Assembly: GCA_029008615.1 (NCBI GenBank)
Contig: JAQXJI010000030.1
Coordinates: 1 to 49,820 of the forward strand
DNA length: 49,820 nt
From: Elusimicrobiota bacterium
GTDB lineage: Bacteria; Elusimicrobiota; Elusimicrobia; Elusimicrobiales; Elusimicrobiaceae
Reading direction: 5' to 3'
The translations under genes were made by a program, and so were the position numbers. Below the pieces are notes generated by a model. That model was not told where the DNA came from. It worked only from the letters and a program-made list of their open reading frames with translations, and made no database searches. This document shows, piece after piece, positions 41,151 to 49,692 of this stretch (its first letter is position 1; each line of letters opens with the position of its first letter).

Positions 41151-42076
41151 AAGACTTGACTGTTTTAGTTCCACTTTTAAACGAAGAAGAAGCGATAGAG
41201 ATATTCCTTCAGGCAACGCGCCCGGTGCTTGACGGGCTTGATTTAAGCTACAAATATCTTTTTGTGGACGACGGCTCAACCGATAAAACTTTGGACATTA
41301 TAAAATCTCACGCCGCCAAAGACGGGAATATCGATTATATAAGTCTTTCAAGGAATTTCGGCAAGGAAGCGGCTTTGCTCTGCGGCATAAAAAAAGCCGG
41401 CAGCAAGGCTATCATTCCTATGGATATAGATTTGCAGGATCCGCCGGATTTAATCCCCGCCTTTGTGGAAAAATGGAAAGAAGGCTACAATATGGTTTTG
41501 GGCGTAAGGAAAAACCGCGACAGCGACTCTTTCCTGAAAAAGTTTCTTTCCACTTGGTTTTACAAAGTGCACAACTTATTTGCCAGAAGGCCAATCCCGG
41601 AAAACACCGGGGATTTCCGCCTTTTGGACTCAAACGTCGCCGAAGCGATAAAGCAAATAAACGAAAGCACTTTATTTATGAAAGGGCTTTTTAACTGGAC
41701 GGGGTTTAAGACGGCTTCCGTCGAATATGTCCGCCCGGAAAGAAGCGCGGGGCAAACAAAATGGTCTTACTGGAAATTATGGAACTTCGCCTTAGACGGT
41801 ATTTTTAACGCCAGCACCATACCTTTAAGGCTGTGGACTTATTTTGGAGCGAGCGCGGCTTTGCTTTCTTTTTTATATGCGTCATTTATCGTGCTTAAAG
41901 TAATTATCTTCGGCAAGGACGTGCCGGGTTACGCATCTTTGGCGGTGCTGATTTTATTTTTCGGCGGGGTTCAGCTGATGTCCATAGGTATTTTGGGCGA
42001 ATATATCGGCAGGATATTTGCCGAAGTTAAACACCGCCCCGCTTATATTATCAAAGAGGAAAAATTTAATGCTTAA
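41147..42076 (+). CDS. gtrB: Polyprenyl-phosphate glycosyltransferase (GtrB/DPM1-like)
   Basis: A 309-residue GT2 enzyme with a catalytic N-terminal domain: VPLLNEEEAI, FVDDGSTDKT, the DIDLQDPPDLIP metal-binding stretch and a TKWSYWKL motif. Two C-terminal membrane helices (about 225-250 and 260-285) anchor it. It should transfer a sugar from a nucleotide donor to polyprenyl phosphate at the cytoplasmic face. It starts as ATGA overlap with gtrA. Confidence 0.94.
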   Translation: MKDLTVLVPLLNEEEAIEIFLQATRPVLDGLDLSYKYLFVDDGSTDKTLDIIKSHAAKDGNIDYISLSRNFGKEAALLCGIKKAGSKAIIPMDIDLQDPPDLIPAFVEKWKEGYNMVLGVRKNRDSDSFLKKFLSTWFYKVHNLFARRPIPENTGDFRLLDSNVAEAIKQINESTLFMKGLFNWTGFKTASVEYVRPERSAGQTKWSYWKLWNFALDGIFNASTIPLRLWTYFGASAALLSFLYASFIVLKVIIFGKDVPGYASLAVLILFFGGVQLMSIGILGEYIGRIFAEVKHRPAYIIKEEKFNA

Positions 42077-43454
42077 ATATTTAAAAAATACGCCTCAAAA
42101 AGTTCTGTTTGCCTGGGGATTGCTTTTTATTGTTTATATATTTTTTATATTCGCGTGCTCATATTTATACCCTTACGGCGCGGACGAATATATTTTAAAA
42201 CAAGATAATATTATCGACGCTTTGCGTTATTACGGGCTTTCTTATATGATGGAAAACGCCCGCATAGGCCTTATCGCCAACAATATAATACTCTACCTTG
42301 GCAAATGGAGTTTTTTACTGCTTAATCCGATAATGCAAACCATTTGGGTTCTTTCTTTTTTCTTTTTGATTTACCTGCGCAAGCCCGATTTTAAAACTTT
42401 AAAAGATTTCCCCGCCGTTTTGCTTATTGCCGTACTTTCCGTATTTGCCGTCGCACAGCCGGATAATACCCTTTTTTGGATAGGCGGGGCCTGCAATTAC
42501 AGTTGGAGTTTTCTGCCTTTCCTTTGGATTATGTCTTGGCTGCGCTTGGAATACAAAAGTAAAGGTGCGCTTGATTTAAGCAGAAAATCCGTACTGTTGC
42601 TTTTTATCGCCGCTTTCGCGCTGGGTATGGGCAGCGAAAACGCCAGCCCGCTCAGTATCGGCCTTATAGTTTGCTTTGCCGCCGCCGCTCCTTTTTTAAA
42701 AATTAAACTTAGAGCGCATTTTTATATTATCGTTTTCGGCCTGATTTTGGGCCTTGCGGCTTTATTCGGCGCCCCCGCGATGTGGAACCGCCTTAACAGC
42801 GACATTTTTGATTATTTTACGAATTCAACTTTGCGGGAAAAACTGCTCTGGCATATATCACATATACATTTCTATATTAAAGCCGTATTTATGATACCCG
42901 CGCTTTTGTTCTTGCCTTTGCTTGTCTGCGCTTTGGATAAGGATAAACCGCTTGTTTTTAAGAATGAAAATTATATGCTCAGCCTTATCTTTTTCCTTTC
43001 TTCCTGGCTGCTTGCTTTTGTGCTTTTCGCCGTGCCTTTTATAACGGGGAGATGTTTTTATACGGCTTCGGCGTCGGCTTTGATTTCATTTATGTTTATG
43101 CTTGAATACTTGCGTGAAACATATAAATTCAAAATCGTGAAATACGCTTCTATGTTGGCTTTAGCCGCGGCTTTGGCATTTACGCCTGGCTTCATTTACC
43201 CTTATATTCATTTACACCGGCAGGATACGCAAAGGTTAGCGGCTATTGAAAAGGCTCAAAGTCAAAATAAAAAAAGAATTTTTATAATGCCTTACAAATA
43301 TTTAAAAGGCCCAAACAACAATCTGACCATAATGTTCTATGATCCGGTTTTCGGCTTTTTGGGGTATTCCGCATATATCGGTATGGCGATACAAACCGAC
43401 GAGAGCCAAGATATTTCCGCCGTTTATATGTTTTCAAACCCGAATATAATATGA
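42069..43454 (+). CDS. Polytopic membrane protein, GtrC-like / DUF6056-like
   Basis: About 461 residues from the ATG at 42069, chosen because AGAGGA is properly placed ahead of it and the overlap with gtrB is then only eight bases. About eleven membrane segments are visible. WIGGACNYSW and GSENASPLS resemble DUF6056-type proteins, which often sit after gtrAB and probably transfer the sugar from the lipid carrier to a surface glycan. The C-terminal 60 residues are periplasmic and hydrophilic. It ends the operon. Acceptor unknown. Confidence 0.72.
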   Translation: MLKYLKNTPQKVLFAWGLLFIVYIFFIFACSYLYPYGADEYILKQDNIIDALRYYGLSYMMENARIGLIANNIILYLGKWSFLLLNPIMQTIWVLSFFFLIYLRKPDFKTLKDFPAVLLIAVLSVFAVAQPDNTLFWIGGACNYSWSFLPFLWIMSWLRLEYKSKGALDLSRKSVLLLFIAAFALGMGSENASPLSIGLIVCFAAAAPFLKIKLRAHFYIIVFGLILGLAALFGAPAMWNRLNSDIFDYFTNSTLREKLLWHISHIHFYIKAVFMIPALLFLPLLVCALDKDKPLVFKNENYMLSLIFFLSSWLLAFVLFAVPFITGRCFYTASASALISFMFMLEYLRETYKFKIVKYASMLALAAALAFTPGFIYPYIHLHRQDTQRLAAIEKAQSQNKKRIFIMPYKYLKGPNNNLTIMFYDPVFGFLGYSAYIGMAIQTDESQDISAVYMFSNPNII

Positions 43455-43576
43455 CGTACTTTTTGACGCCAATGCGGATAAGCTATTGGGCGTTCAGATA
43501 GAAATTACAAACCTCAAAAACAAGCTGTATAATATTATATAGTGCTTTTGTCGTTTTTAAACTATAAGTCAAACCA

Positions 43577-43611
43577 AAAAATCCCCCTTCAAAAAAAGAA
43601 GAGGGATTTTT
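43577..43611. terminator. Bidirectional terminator between convergent operons
   Basis: AAAAATCCC and GGGATTTTT pair, extended by CTTC/GAAG past one mismatch, around an A7 loop. It serves the gtr operon (plus) and the adenosine deaminase operon (minus). Confidence 0.85.
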
Positions 43612-43629
43612 AAATCACGTTGGGCGCGT

Positions 43630-44841
43630 TTATTTCAAATACTCGTTTTCAAGTTTATTGTATTTTTCAACAACGGCCCTTATAAACTTGCGCTTATTGT
43701 TATAAGGCCCGGGGAAGAAGCTTCCCTTAAAGCCTGCTATAACTATATTCCTGAACTCGCGTTTGGTCAGGTTTATATTATTGCAAAGCAGCTCCAGTTC
43801 TTTGGTAACTGAAGTATTGGACACCAATCTGTTATCCGTGCAAATGCTTACCGAAAGCCCGTTCTTAATCATATTTTTTACGGGGTGATTGGAAACTTCC
43901 TTAATAAAAGGCAAAGTTTGCAAATTGCTGGTAATGCAGACTTCCACACCGATACGCTCGTTGGCGATATAGGCCGCCAAATCCTCAACGTATTGTTTTT
44001 TATTCTTTACGTTTTTATCCTGTATGGCCTTATAATCAAACATCAAAGTGCCGTGGCCTATGCGGTTTGCGTGGCATTCCGTAATCGCCTGGAAAATACT
44101 TTCCGGCCCGTAAGCCTCGCCTGCGTGTACGGTTTTGCGGATAAAAGCCTCGTGTACGTGCTGATAAGCGCGCCAGTGATGTTCCGCGGGGAAACCCGCC
44201 TCCTGCCCGGCCAAATCAAAGCCGACTATCGGCAGGCCTTCTTTTTTAAGAAGAACGGCTATACGGGCAAGTTCAAGGCTGGCTATGGCGAAAACTTCGT
44301 CATCTTTTGCGTGCGTCAAAACCTGAAACATATAACCGTAATAAGGGGACATATCCTTATTAAAGCTCCTCATCGCGCAAACGATTATGCCGAAGTGAAA
44401 CTCCACATCCTCCCCGGATTTTACGGCGGCGGAATTATTGTGTTCCTTTGCGGCGCGATCCAAGCCTTTTACGGCGGCGCGGACTGCGTCTTCCGGCCTT
44501 AAGTTTTTGGAACAATGCTGCTGAGGCGCAAAGCGGACTTCTATGTATCTTACGCCTTCGGCGATATTATCCTGCGCCAACTCATAAGCTATGCGCTCAA
44601 TATTTTCGGCGTTTTGCATTACGGCTACGGTGTAAGAAAACCCTTTAAGATATTCGCCCAAGTTTTTATATTTTTCCTTAAAAACCGCTTTTTTCATTCC
44701 GTCTTCCGTATAAGCGGGAAGGGTTACTTTCTCTTTTTGGGCAAGTTCAATAAGCGTTTTAAGCCTTAAAGAACCGTCCAAATGCAAATGCAAGTCCGAC
44801 TTGGGAATCTTAAGCAAAAATTCTTTGGGGAAATACGTCAT
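43630..44841 (-). CDS. add: Adenosine deaminase family protein
   Basis: About 403 residues from the ATG at 44841. The start is chosen because GGAGGTGG lies eight bases ahead and the ATG overlaps the cysS stop as TAATG; an upstream GTG at 44856 would contain that site. The metal-dependent deaminase motifs are present: DLHLHLDGSL, the TVHAGEAYG glutamate and histidine, NRIGHG, and SICTDNR with the catalytic aspartate. It probably deaminates adenosine or a related purine nucleoside in salvage. Insertions make it longer than E. coli Add (about 333), so the exact substrate may differ. Confidence 0.88.
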   Translation of the reverse strand: MTYFPKEFLLKIPKSDLHLHLDGSLRLKTLIELAQKEKVTLPAYTEDGMKKAVFKEKYKNLGEYLKGFSYTVAVMQNAENIERIAYELAQDNIAEGVRYIEVRFAPQQHCSKNLRPEDAVRAAVKGLDRAAKEHNNSAAVKSGEDVEFHFGIIVCAMRSFNKDMSPYYGYMFQVLTHAKDDEVFAIASLELARIAVLLKKEGLPIVGFDLAGQEAGFPAEHHWRAYQHVHEAFIRKTVHAGEAYGPESIFQAITECHANRIGHGTLMFDYKAIQDKNVKNKKQYVEDLAAYIANERIGVEVCITSNLQTLPFIKEVSNHPVKNMIKNGLSVSICTDNRLVSNTSVTKELELLCNNINLTKREFRNIVIAGFKGSFFPGPYNNKRKFIRAVVEKYNKLENEYLK

Positions 44842-46232
44842 TATTTCCACCTCCACTCCTGTCCTTTGGGCGTATCTTTAACGATTATACCCAAAGCCGA
44901 AAGTTTATCTCTTAGTTCGTCCGACGTTTTAAAATCTTTTTTTGCTCTCGCTTCTTTGCGTGCGGCCAAAAATTCTTCAGCTTCTTTCGGAAGCGGCTTT
45001 TGAACTTCCTCTTCCAATAAAGAAAGCCCCAAAAAGCCGTCGGCGTATTTAAGGAAGTCAAGTTTATCCGCGGCGGCGGCGCGGCTCTTTATAAAATCCC
45101 ACAAAACCGCCAAAGCCTTGGAAGTGTTCAAATCGTCGTCCATAGCGTCTTTAAAAGCCGTTTTTGCGGCATTAAGCGCAGCTTCCTCTTTTATTTTTCC
45201 GTCGGTTTCGGCTTTAAGAGCGGCGATTCTTTCCATAAGGCCCAAGCGGGTATTGCGCGCAAAAGTCAAAGCCTCGTAGGAAAATTCAAGCTGCGTTCTG
45301 TAATGCGCGCCCAAACAGAGATATCTGTAATCAAGCGGGCTGTATCCCTTTTCTTTAAGCGTCTGAACGGTAACAAAACCGCCGGAAGATTTTGACATTT
45401 TCCCGCTGGTCATTATCAAAAATTCCCCGTGCACCCAATAGCGCACATATTTTTTGCCGGTTGCGCCTTCGGCCTGGGCTATTTCATTGGTATGGTGTAT
45501 CGCAACGTGGTCAATGCCGCCGCAATGGATATCAAGCGTATCACCCAAATATTTCATAGCCATAGCGGAACATTCTATATGCCACCCCGGGAAGCCTACC
45601 CCCCAAGGGCTGTTCCATTGCATTTGGCGTTGTTTGTCTTTAGGGGAAAACTTCCAGAGTGCGAAATCGCTTGCGTTGCGTTTTTCGTCGTTAAAATCTA
45701 CGCGCGCGCCGGTTTTAAGCCCGTCTATATGCGCGCGGCCCACCAAATTGTGATAAGCCGGGAATTTTGAAGTATCATAATAAATACCGTCGGAAGTTTT
45801 ATAAGTGTAGCCCTTTTCTTCAAGTTTTTTTACAAGGGCAATCATCTCTTTAATATGCTCGGTGGCGCGGGCCGTAACCGTTGGGCGTTTGCAATTTAAG
45901 GAATCAAAATCCTCAAAAAATTTGCCTTCGTAAAATTTGGCTATGTCCCACGCGCTTTTGCCCTCGCGCGCCGCGCCGAGCTCCATTTTGTCTTCCCCGC
46001 TGTCCGCGTCGGAAGTCAAATGTCCGACGTCCGTTACGTTCATAACGTGCTTGACGGGCATATCCGCAGATAATGTTCTTACAAGCAAATCCTCAAAAAT
46101 ATATGTGCGCAAATTGCCGATATGCGCGTAATTGTATACGGTCGGCCCGCAGCAGTACATCGTGGCCGCATCCTTGTTTAAAGACGTAAAAACGTCTTTG
46201 TTTTTTGTAAGGGTATTATAAATTTTTAGCAT
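44841..46232 (-). CDS. cysS: Cysteinyl-tRNA synthetase
   Basis: A 463-residue class I aminoacyl-tRNA synthetase. The HIGH-type signature is AHIGN near 38-42, following CCGPTVYNY. Zinc-binding residues appear in WHIECSAM, CGGIDHVAIHHTNE and the early cysteine. KMSKS is perfect (KMSKSSGG). The C-terminal DALR-like helical domain and end (LGIIVKDTPKGQEWRW) are complete. It overlaps the lipoprotein gene upstream by 17 bases. Confidence 0.97.
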   Translation of the reverse strand: MLKIYNTLTKNKDVFTSLNKDAATMYCCGPTVYNYAHIGNLRTYIFEDLLVRTLSADMPVKHVMNVTDVGHLTSDADSGEDKMELGAAREGKSAWDIAKFYEGKFFEDFDSLNCKRPTVTARATEHIKEMIALVKKLEEKGYTYKTSDGIYYDTSKFPAYHNLVGRAHIDGLKTGARVDFNDEKRNASDFALWKFSPKDKQRQMQWNSPWGVGFPGWHIECSAMAMKYLGDTLDIHCGGIDHVAIHHTNEIAQAEGATGKKYVRYWVHGEFLIMTSGKMSKSSGGFVTVQTLKEKGYSPLDYRYLCLGAHYRTQLEFSYEALTFARNTRLGLMERIAALKAETDGKIKEEAALNAAKTAFKDAMDDDLNTSKALAVLWDFIKSRAAAADKLDFLKYADGFLGLSLLEEEVQKPLPKEAEEFLAARKEARAKKDFKTSDELRDKLSALGIIVKDTPKGQEWRWK

Positions 46233-46779
46233 TTTCTTTTTCCTTGGCGTACTCTACCGGTATTTGGCTGAAGAAGTAATCGCAAACAGCTTTGCCTTTT
46301 GCGGTTGCGAAGCTCTCGCTTAAAATACATTGTACGTCCATAACGGAAAGCGGATTAACCGTCCCGGCCGGGCTCATAGCGTAAGTAAAACCGTCCGCTC
46401 TGTAATGGGAAAACGCCGTTCCGTAAGCGGAATCCAAAGCCGTTTGGAACATTTCCATTTCCTTATAGCCTGCGTCTTTGCCCAAAGAAATTTTCTTTGA
46501 AGCCATAACCACCACCGCTTCCCCGTAGGAACTGTTTACGCTTTCTATAACGTCTTCTTCGGTTACCTCCAACGGTGTGGCGTAAGGATCTTCTATATCC
46601 TCTTCGCTTACATTATCTTCAAGATATTCAATTTGAGTTTGGTTTTGCTGCTCTCTGCGTTGTTTTTCGTACTCTTCATAGCTTATACCGTTATATTTTT
46701 TATAATTTTTTTGGTTATAGTTGGTACAAGCTCCCAAAAGCACCGTCGCGCAAAGTAAAGACAAGATCGTTTTAATCAT
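46216..46779 (-). CDS. Lipoprotein of unknown function
   Basis: A 187-residue protein with a lipoprotein signal: LLGAC lipobox with Cys18 as the predicted lipidated residue. A Tyr/Gln/Lys-rich linker follows, then acidic residues to about 75 and a small folded domain (about 75-180) with two cysteines. I do not recognise the family. It overlaps ispF upstream by four bases and cysS downstream by 17, so it is tightly coupled to housekeeping genes. Confidence 0.75.
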   Translation of the reverse strand: MIKTILSLLCATVLLGACTNYNQKNYKKYNGISYEEYEKQRREQQNQTQIEYLEDNVSEEDIEDPYATPLEVTEEDVIESVNSSYGEAVVVMASKKISLGKDAGYKEMEMFQTALDSAYGTAFSHYRADGFTYAMSPAGTVNPLSVMDVQCILSESFATAKGKAVCDYFFSQIPVEYAKEKENAKNL

Positions 46780-47273
46780 TTGTTTTGGCTCCTTAAGTTT
46801 ACTGTTACCGCGGCATAGCAGGCGATAGCCTCGCCGCGGCCTATTTCGCCCAAGCCTTCGTGGCTTTTGGCTTTAAAGCTGATATTTTCCAAACCTATTG
46901 CAAAAATCTCTTTAAGGGATTTGCGAATATCCTCGTAATGAGGACGCATTTTAGGTTCTTCGGCCACAACGGTGGCGTCAATATGGGTTATTTCCGCGCC
47001 CTTTTCTTTAAGCACCTGCAAAACCCTCTTTGCTATTACGACGCTTGATATCCCCGCGATGGAAACATCCGTCGGCGGATAAAATACGCCTATCTCCCCC
47101 GCCGCGATTGCGCCCAAAGCCGCGTCGCATACAGCGTGCAAAACGACGTCCCCGTCGCTATGGCCCAAAAGGCCCTTATTGTGTTTTATTTCAATGCCGC
47201 CCATTATCAATTTGCGGCCCTCGGCCAAACGGTGTATATCAAAACCGAAGCCGAATTTTATTTGTGTTTGCAT
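46776..47273 (-). CDS. ispF: 2-C-methyl-D-erythritol 2,4-cyclodiphosphate synthase
   Basis: A 165-residue enzyme of the MEP isoprenoid pathway. GFGFDIHRL gives the zinc-binding Asp and His, and GHSDGDVVLHAVCDA, with its metal-binding Asp/His residues, is diagnostic. It cyclises CDP-ME 2-phosphate to MEcPP with release of CMP. It overlaps ispD by 16 bases, the common ispD-ispF pairing. Confidence 0.97.
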   Translation of the reverse strand: MQTQIKFGFGFDIHRLAEGRKLIMGGIEIKHNKGLLGHSDGDVVLHAVCDAALGAIAAGEIGVFYPPTDVSIAGISSVVIAKRVLQVLKEKGAEITHIDATVVAEEPKMRPHYEDIRKSLKEIFAIGLENISFKAKSHEGLGEIGRGEAIACYAAVTVNLRSQNK

Positions 47274-47914
47274 AATAAAGCCTCTGCGATAATTAAATCT
47301 TCCGGGGTGGTTATTTTGATATTTTCATAGCCGGAAGGCACAACGCGCACTTTTACGCCCAACTTTTCAACCAGTTGGGATTCGTCGGTGGCGTCTTTTA
47401 AAAAACCGTATTTTTCCAAGGCAAGGCGGAGCGTCGCGCCGTCATAGCATTGCGGGGTCTGCGCCGCCCATAAAACGCTTCTCTCAAGCGTCTGTTCTAT
47501 AAAGCCGTCCTTTACTTGTTTTATCGTGTCTTTGACGGGCACGCAAAGTACCGCCGCCCTATATTCTTTTGCGGCGGCAAGGCAGGCTTTAATATGTTCG
47601 GGGTTAACCAGAGGGCGCGCACCGTCGTGAACGGCTATTAAATCGGCTTCGCCCAAAGCCTTAATCCCGTTTTGAAGGGAAAGTATCCTGCTTTCCCCCG
47701 GCAATGCGTGTATAAGGCCGGGGAAAAGCGAAGACACTTCTTTAAAATTTTCTTCCGTGGTAACGACGGCTATTTTATTTACGGAAGGCACGGCGCAAAA
47801 AGCCGCTATGCTGCGAACCAAAACCGCTTTGCCCGCAATAGGAAGCATCTGCTTGGGGCGGCCCATTCTGCTGCCTTGGCCGCCGGCTAAGATAATCGCG
47901 CCGGTAATATCCAT
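47258..47914 (-). CDS. ispD: 2-C-methyl-D-erythritol 4-phosphate cytidylyltransferase
   Basis: A 218-residue nucleotidyltransferase that makes CDP-ME from CTP and MEP. ILAGGQGSRMGRPKQ is the nucleotide-binding loop. VHDGARPLV and the later TDESQLVE match the IspD family pattern. It starts directly after the PIN/TRAM gene (one-base gap) and overlaps ispF. Confidence 0.96.
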   Translation of the reverse strand: MDITGAIILAGGQGSRMGRPKQMLPIAGKAVLVRSIAAFCAVPSVNKIAVVTTEENFKEVSSLFPGLIHALPGESRILSLQNGIKALGEADLIAVHDGARPLVNPEHIKACLAAAKEYRAAVLCVPVKDTIKQVKDGFIEQTLERSVLWAAQTPQCYDGATLRLALEKYGFLKDATDESQLVEKLGVKVRVVPSGYENIKITTPEDLIIAEALLCKHK

Positions 47915-47915
47915 T

Positions 47916-48869
47916 TCAGTCCTGTTTGATTTTGGCGAAAATCATTCTTCCGGCAGAAGTCTGCAAAATGGAATAGACGGCTACTTCCGCCCTTTTGCCT
48001 ATCCATTTTCTGCCGTCTTCCACAACGACCATTGTTCCGTCGTCAAGGTAAGCTATGCCCTGTTCCTTTTCTTTGCCTTCCTTCATTACGAAGAGGGACA
48101 TATTTTCCCCAGGCAAAACAACCGGTTTAAGAGCGGTGGTCAAATCGCAAATATTAAGCACGGGGATATTATCTATCGCGGCTTCTTTATTGACGTTAAA
48201 ATCTATCGTAACGATTTCGCCTTTAAAATATCCCGCCAAAGAAACAAGTTTCTCCGGGGTGGTTTCGCCCTCTGGGGCTTTTGAAGTAATTTTTACGGGT
48301 ACTGATTTTAATTCTTTTAAACGGGTTACGATATCAAGCCCGCGTCTGCCTTTGGCTTTCTGCAAAGGATCTTTTGAGGCAGCTACGGAATTTAATTTTT
48401 CCAGTATGAACTGCGGAATAACTATCGTCCCGCCTAAAAAACCCGTTTCGCAAAGGTCAACTATTCTCCCGTCGATAAGCGCGCTCATATCGGCTATTTT
48501 GATATGGCGGCCTTTTTTTGCGAGGCCCTCAAGTTCCGTAGCGCGGATTATGCTTAAAAAGCCGCCCATTACCGTCAACACCGCGGCAAAAATTATATGA
48601 TATTGCTTCCAATATTCAATAATATCGGGCACGGTCATATGCGCTACGGTATAATCCATAAGGATATACAGCATATAGCCGACCAACGCGCCGAAAATGC
48701 CTATCATCGCGCTTAAGAACCTTATACTGCTTAAAAAATACTCCGCCATTACGAGTATAACGCCGCAAAGAAAGCCCATAAAAACGCTGTGGGCGTCCTG
48801 CGCGATAAAAGCGTACATCAAGAAAGGGCAGCCTATCAAGGCCGAAACCCTAAATATCCACAACGGCAT
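47916..48869 (-). CDS. Membrane-anchored PIN/TRAM domain protein (YacL-like)
   Basis: About 317 residues from the ATG at 48869, chosen because GAGGAG lies nine bases ahead; a frame start at 48938 has no site. Four membrane helices (about 1-105) are followed by a PIN nuclease-like domain (MSALIDGRIVDL with conserved Asp residues, KAKGRRGLDI, VTIDFNVNK) and a C-terminal TRAM domain (GIAYLDDGTMVVVEDG). The family (B. subtilis YacL) commonly sits with ispD/ispF, as here. Suspected RNase or RNA-binding role is unproven. Confidence 0.92.
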   Translation of the reverse strand: MPLWIFRVSALIGCPFLMYAFIAQDAHSVFMGFLCGVILVMAEYFLSSIRFLSAMIGIFGALVGYMLYILMDYTVAHMTVPDIIEYWKQYHIIFAAVLTVMGGFLSIIRATELEGLAKKGRHIKIADMSALIDGRIVDLCETGFLGGTIVIPQFILEKLNSVAASKDPLQKAKGRRGLDIVTRLKELKSVPVKITSKAPEGETTPEKLVSLAGYFKGEIVTIDFNVNKEAAIDNIPVLNICDLTTALKPVVLPGENMSLFVMKEGKEKEQGIAYLDDGTMVVVEDGRKWIGKRAEVAVYSILQTSAGRMIFAKIKQD

Positions 48870-49087
48870 AAAATAATCTCCTCGGAGAGTTAAGATCCCC
48901 TTTACGCCCCCTCTCCCGCAAGGCATAAGGGTATACAATTATATTCTACTATTTTTTATAAGGAAATTACGTCTAAAAACAGAGGAAGCTAAAAACGCTT
49001 CCACATAAAACTTGAGGTAAAATTTTTCAAGCGGCCAAAATCAACGTAATGTATTAAAAATCCCCCCATTTTTTAGACGGAGAGATA

Positions 49088-49118
49088 TAAAAAAGGGGAA
49101 CCCGTAAAGGCTCCCCTT
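49088..49118 (-). terminator. Terminator of the right-edge pilin gene
   Basis: AAGGGGA / TCCCCTT stem (7 bp) with a 12-base partly paired loop, followed on the minus strand by a T-run. Confidence 0.82.
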
Positions 49119-49123
49119 AGGAG

Positions 49124-49143
49124 GGTACTATATGTATAGTACC
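49124..49143. repeat. 20-bp near-perfect palindrome after the pilin gene
   Basis: GGTACTATA-TG-TATAGTACC: nine-base arms around a two-base centre, 12 bases beyond the pilin stop codon and just ahead of the terminator. In RNA it would be a 3' stem-loop; in DNA it could be an operator-like site. Confidence 0.8.
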
Positions 49144-49155
49144 AAAGCTTTTTGA

Positions 49156-49626
49156 TTAGCTGGCTTTTTGTAAACCCAAGGAAGCGCAAATACCAGCTCT
49201 ATCCGTTGATTCTGCACAAACTACTTTACCTGTATAATAGTCTCTAGTAAGAGTATACCCGGTGCCATTGCTGCCTTTTCTCGTAGCTGTTACGACATTA
49301 CCGCTGCCCCCATCTCCACCAACATCAAGTGTTATCGTAAAGTTGTTGGTTGTAATTGTGGATGAAGTTGCGCGAGTTCCGTCAAGGTTTGAAAACTCAA
49401 TATCCAATGCCGATAAATTAGCAGGATATTTATTGTCTGAACTGACAAGTCTGCCCCTTTCCATAGCGGCGGCAATTGAACCCATAATGGATAAGGCTTC
49501 AGTCGCTCTGGATTTTTCTACCGCTTTGAAATACTGCGGCAATGCCACAGCTGCCAAGATGCCGATAATCAATACTACTACCAGCAATTCTATAAGGGTA
49601 AAACCCTTCTTATTTACGTTTTTCAT
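49156..49626 (-). CDS. Type IV pilin
   Basis: A 156-residue prepilin from the ATG at 49626 (AGGAGG at 49632-49637). The leader MKNVNKKG is followed by FTLIELLVVVLIIGILAAVALPQYF, near-consensus for a major pilin with Glu5. ALSIMGSIAAAMER follows, and two C-terminal cysteines are placed to close a D-loop. The upstream extension to 49758 is not coding. It is monocistronic, with a TTGACA promoter containing a poly(A) spacer, a leader hairpin at 49643-49657 and a 3' palindrome plus terminator. Strong candidates for a highly expressed structural pilin. Confidence 0.92.
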   Translation of the reverse strand: MKNVNKKGFTLIELLVVVLIIGILAAVALPQYFKAVEKSRATEALSIMGSIAAAMERGRLVSSDNKYPANLSALDIEFSNLDGTRATSSTITTNNFTITLDVGGDGGSGNVVTATRKGSNGTGYTLTRDYYTGKVVCAESTDRAGICASLGLQKAS

Positions 49627-49642
49627 AAACTTCCTCCTTTTT

Positions 49643-49657
49643 CGCCCTTGCTGGGCG
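49643..49657 (-). promoter_or_regulatory. Hairpin in pilin mRNA leader
   Basis: CGCCC / GGGCG stem (5 bp) with a 5-base loop lies five bases ahead of the AGGAGG ribosome binding site of the pilin gene. It could modulate ribosome access. Confidence 0.5.
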
Positions 49658-49664
49658 TAAGTTA

Positions 49665-49692
49665 AAATTATCAAAAAAAAAAACAATGTCAA
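49665..49692 (-). promoter_or_regulatory. Pilin promoter with poly(A/T) spacer
   Basis: Minus-strand TTGACA (plus 49687-49692) is perfect. The -10 candidates are GATAAT (plus 49667-49672, spacer 14) or TAATTT (plus 49665-49670, spacer 16). The spacer is dominated by a run of 11 A on the plus strand (49673-49683). Both spacings are short of the optimal 17. Confidence 0.7.

Noticed and set aside
40689-43454. Serotype-converting prophage remnant
   Set aside because: gtrA and gtrB occur in such phages, but no integrase, attachment site or phage gene is nearby and the genes are fused into an operon with marC and a ClC gene.
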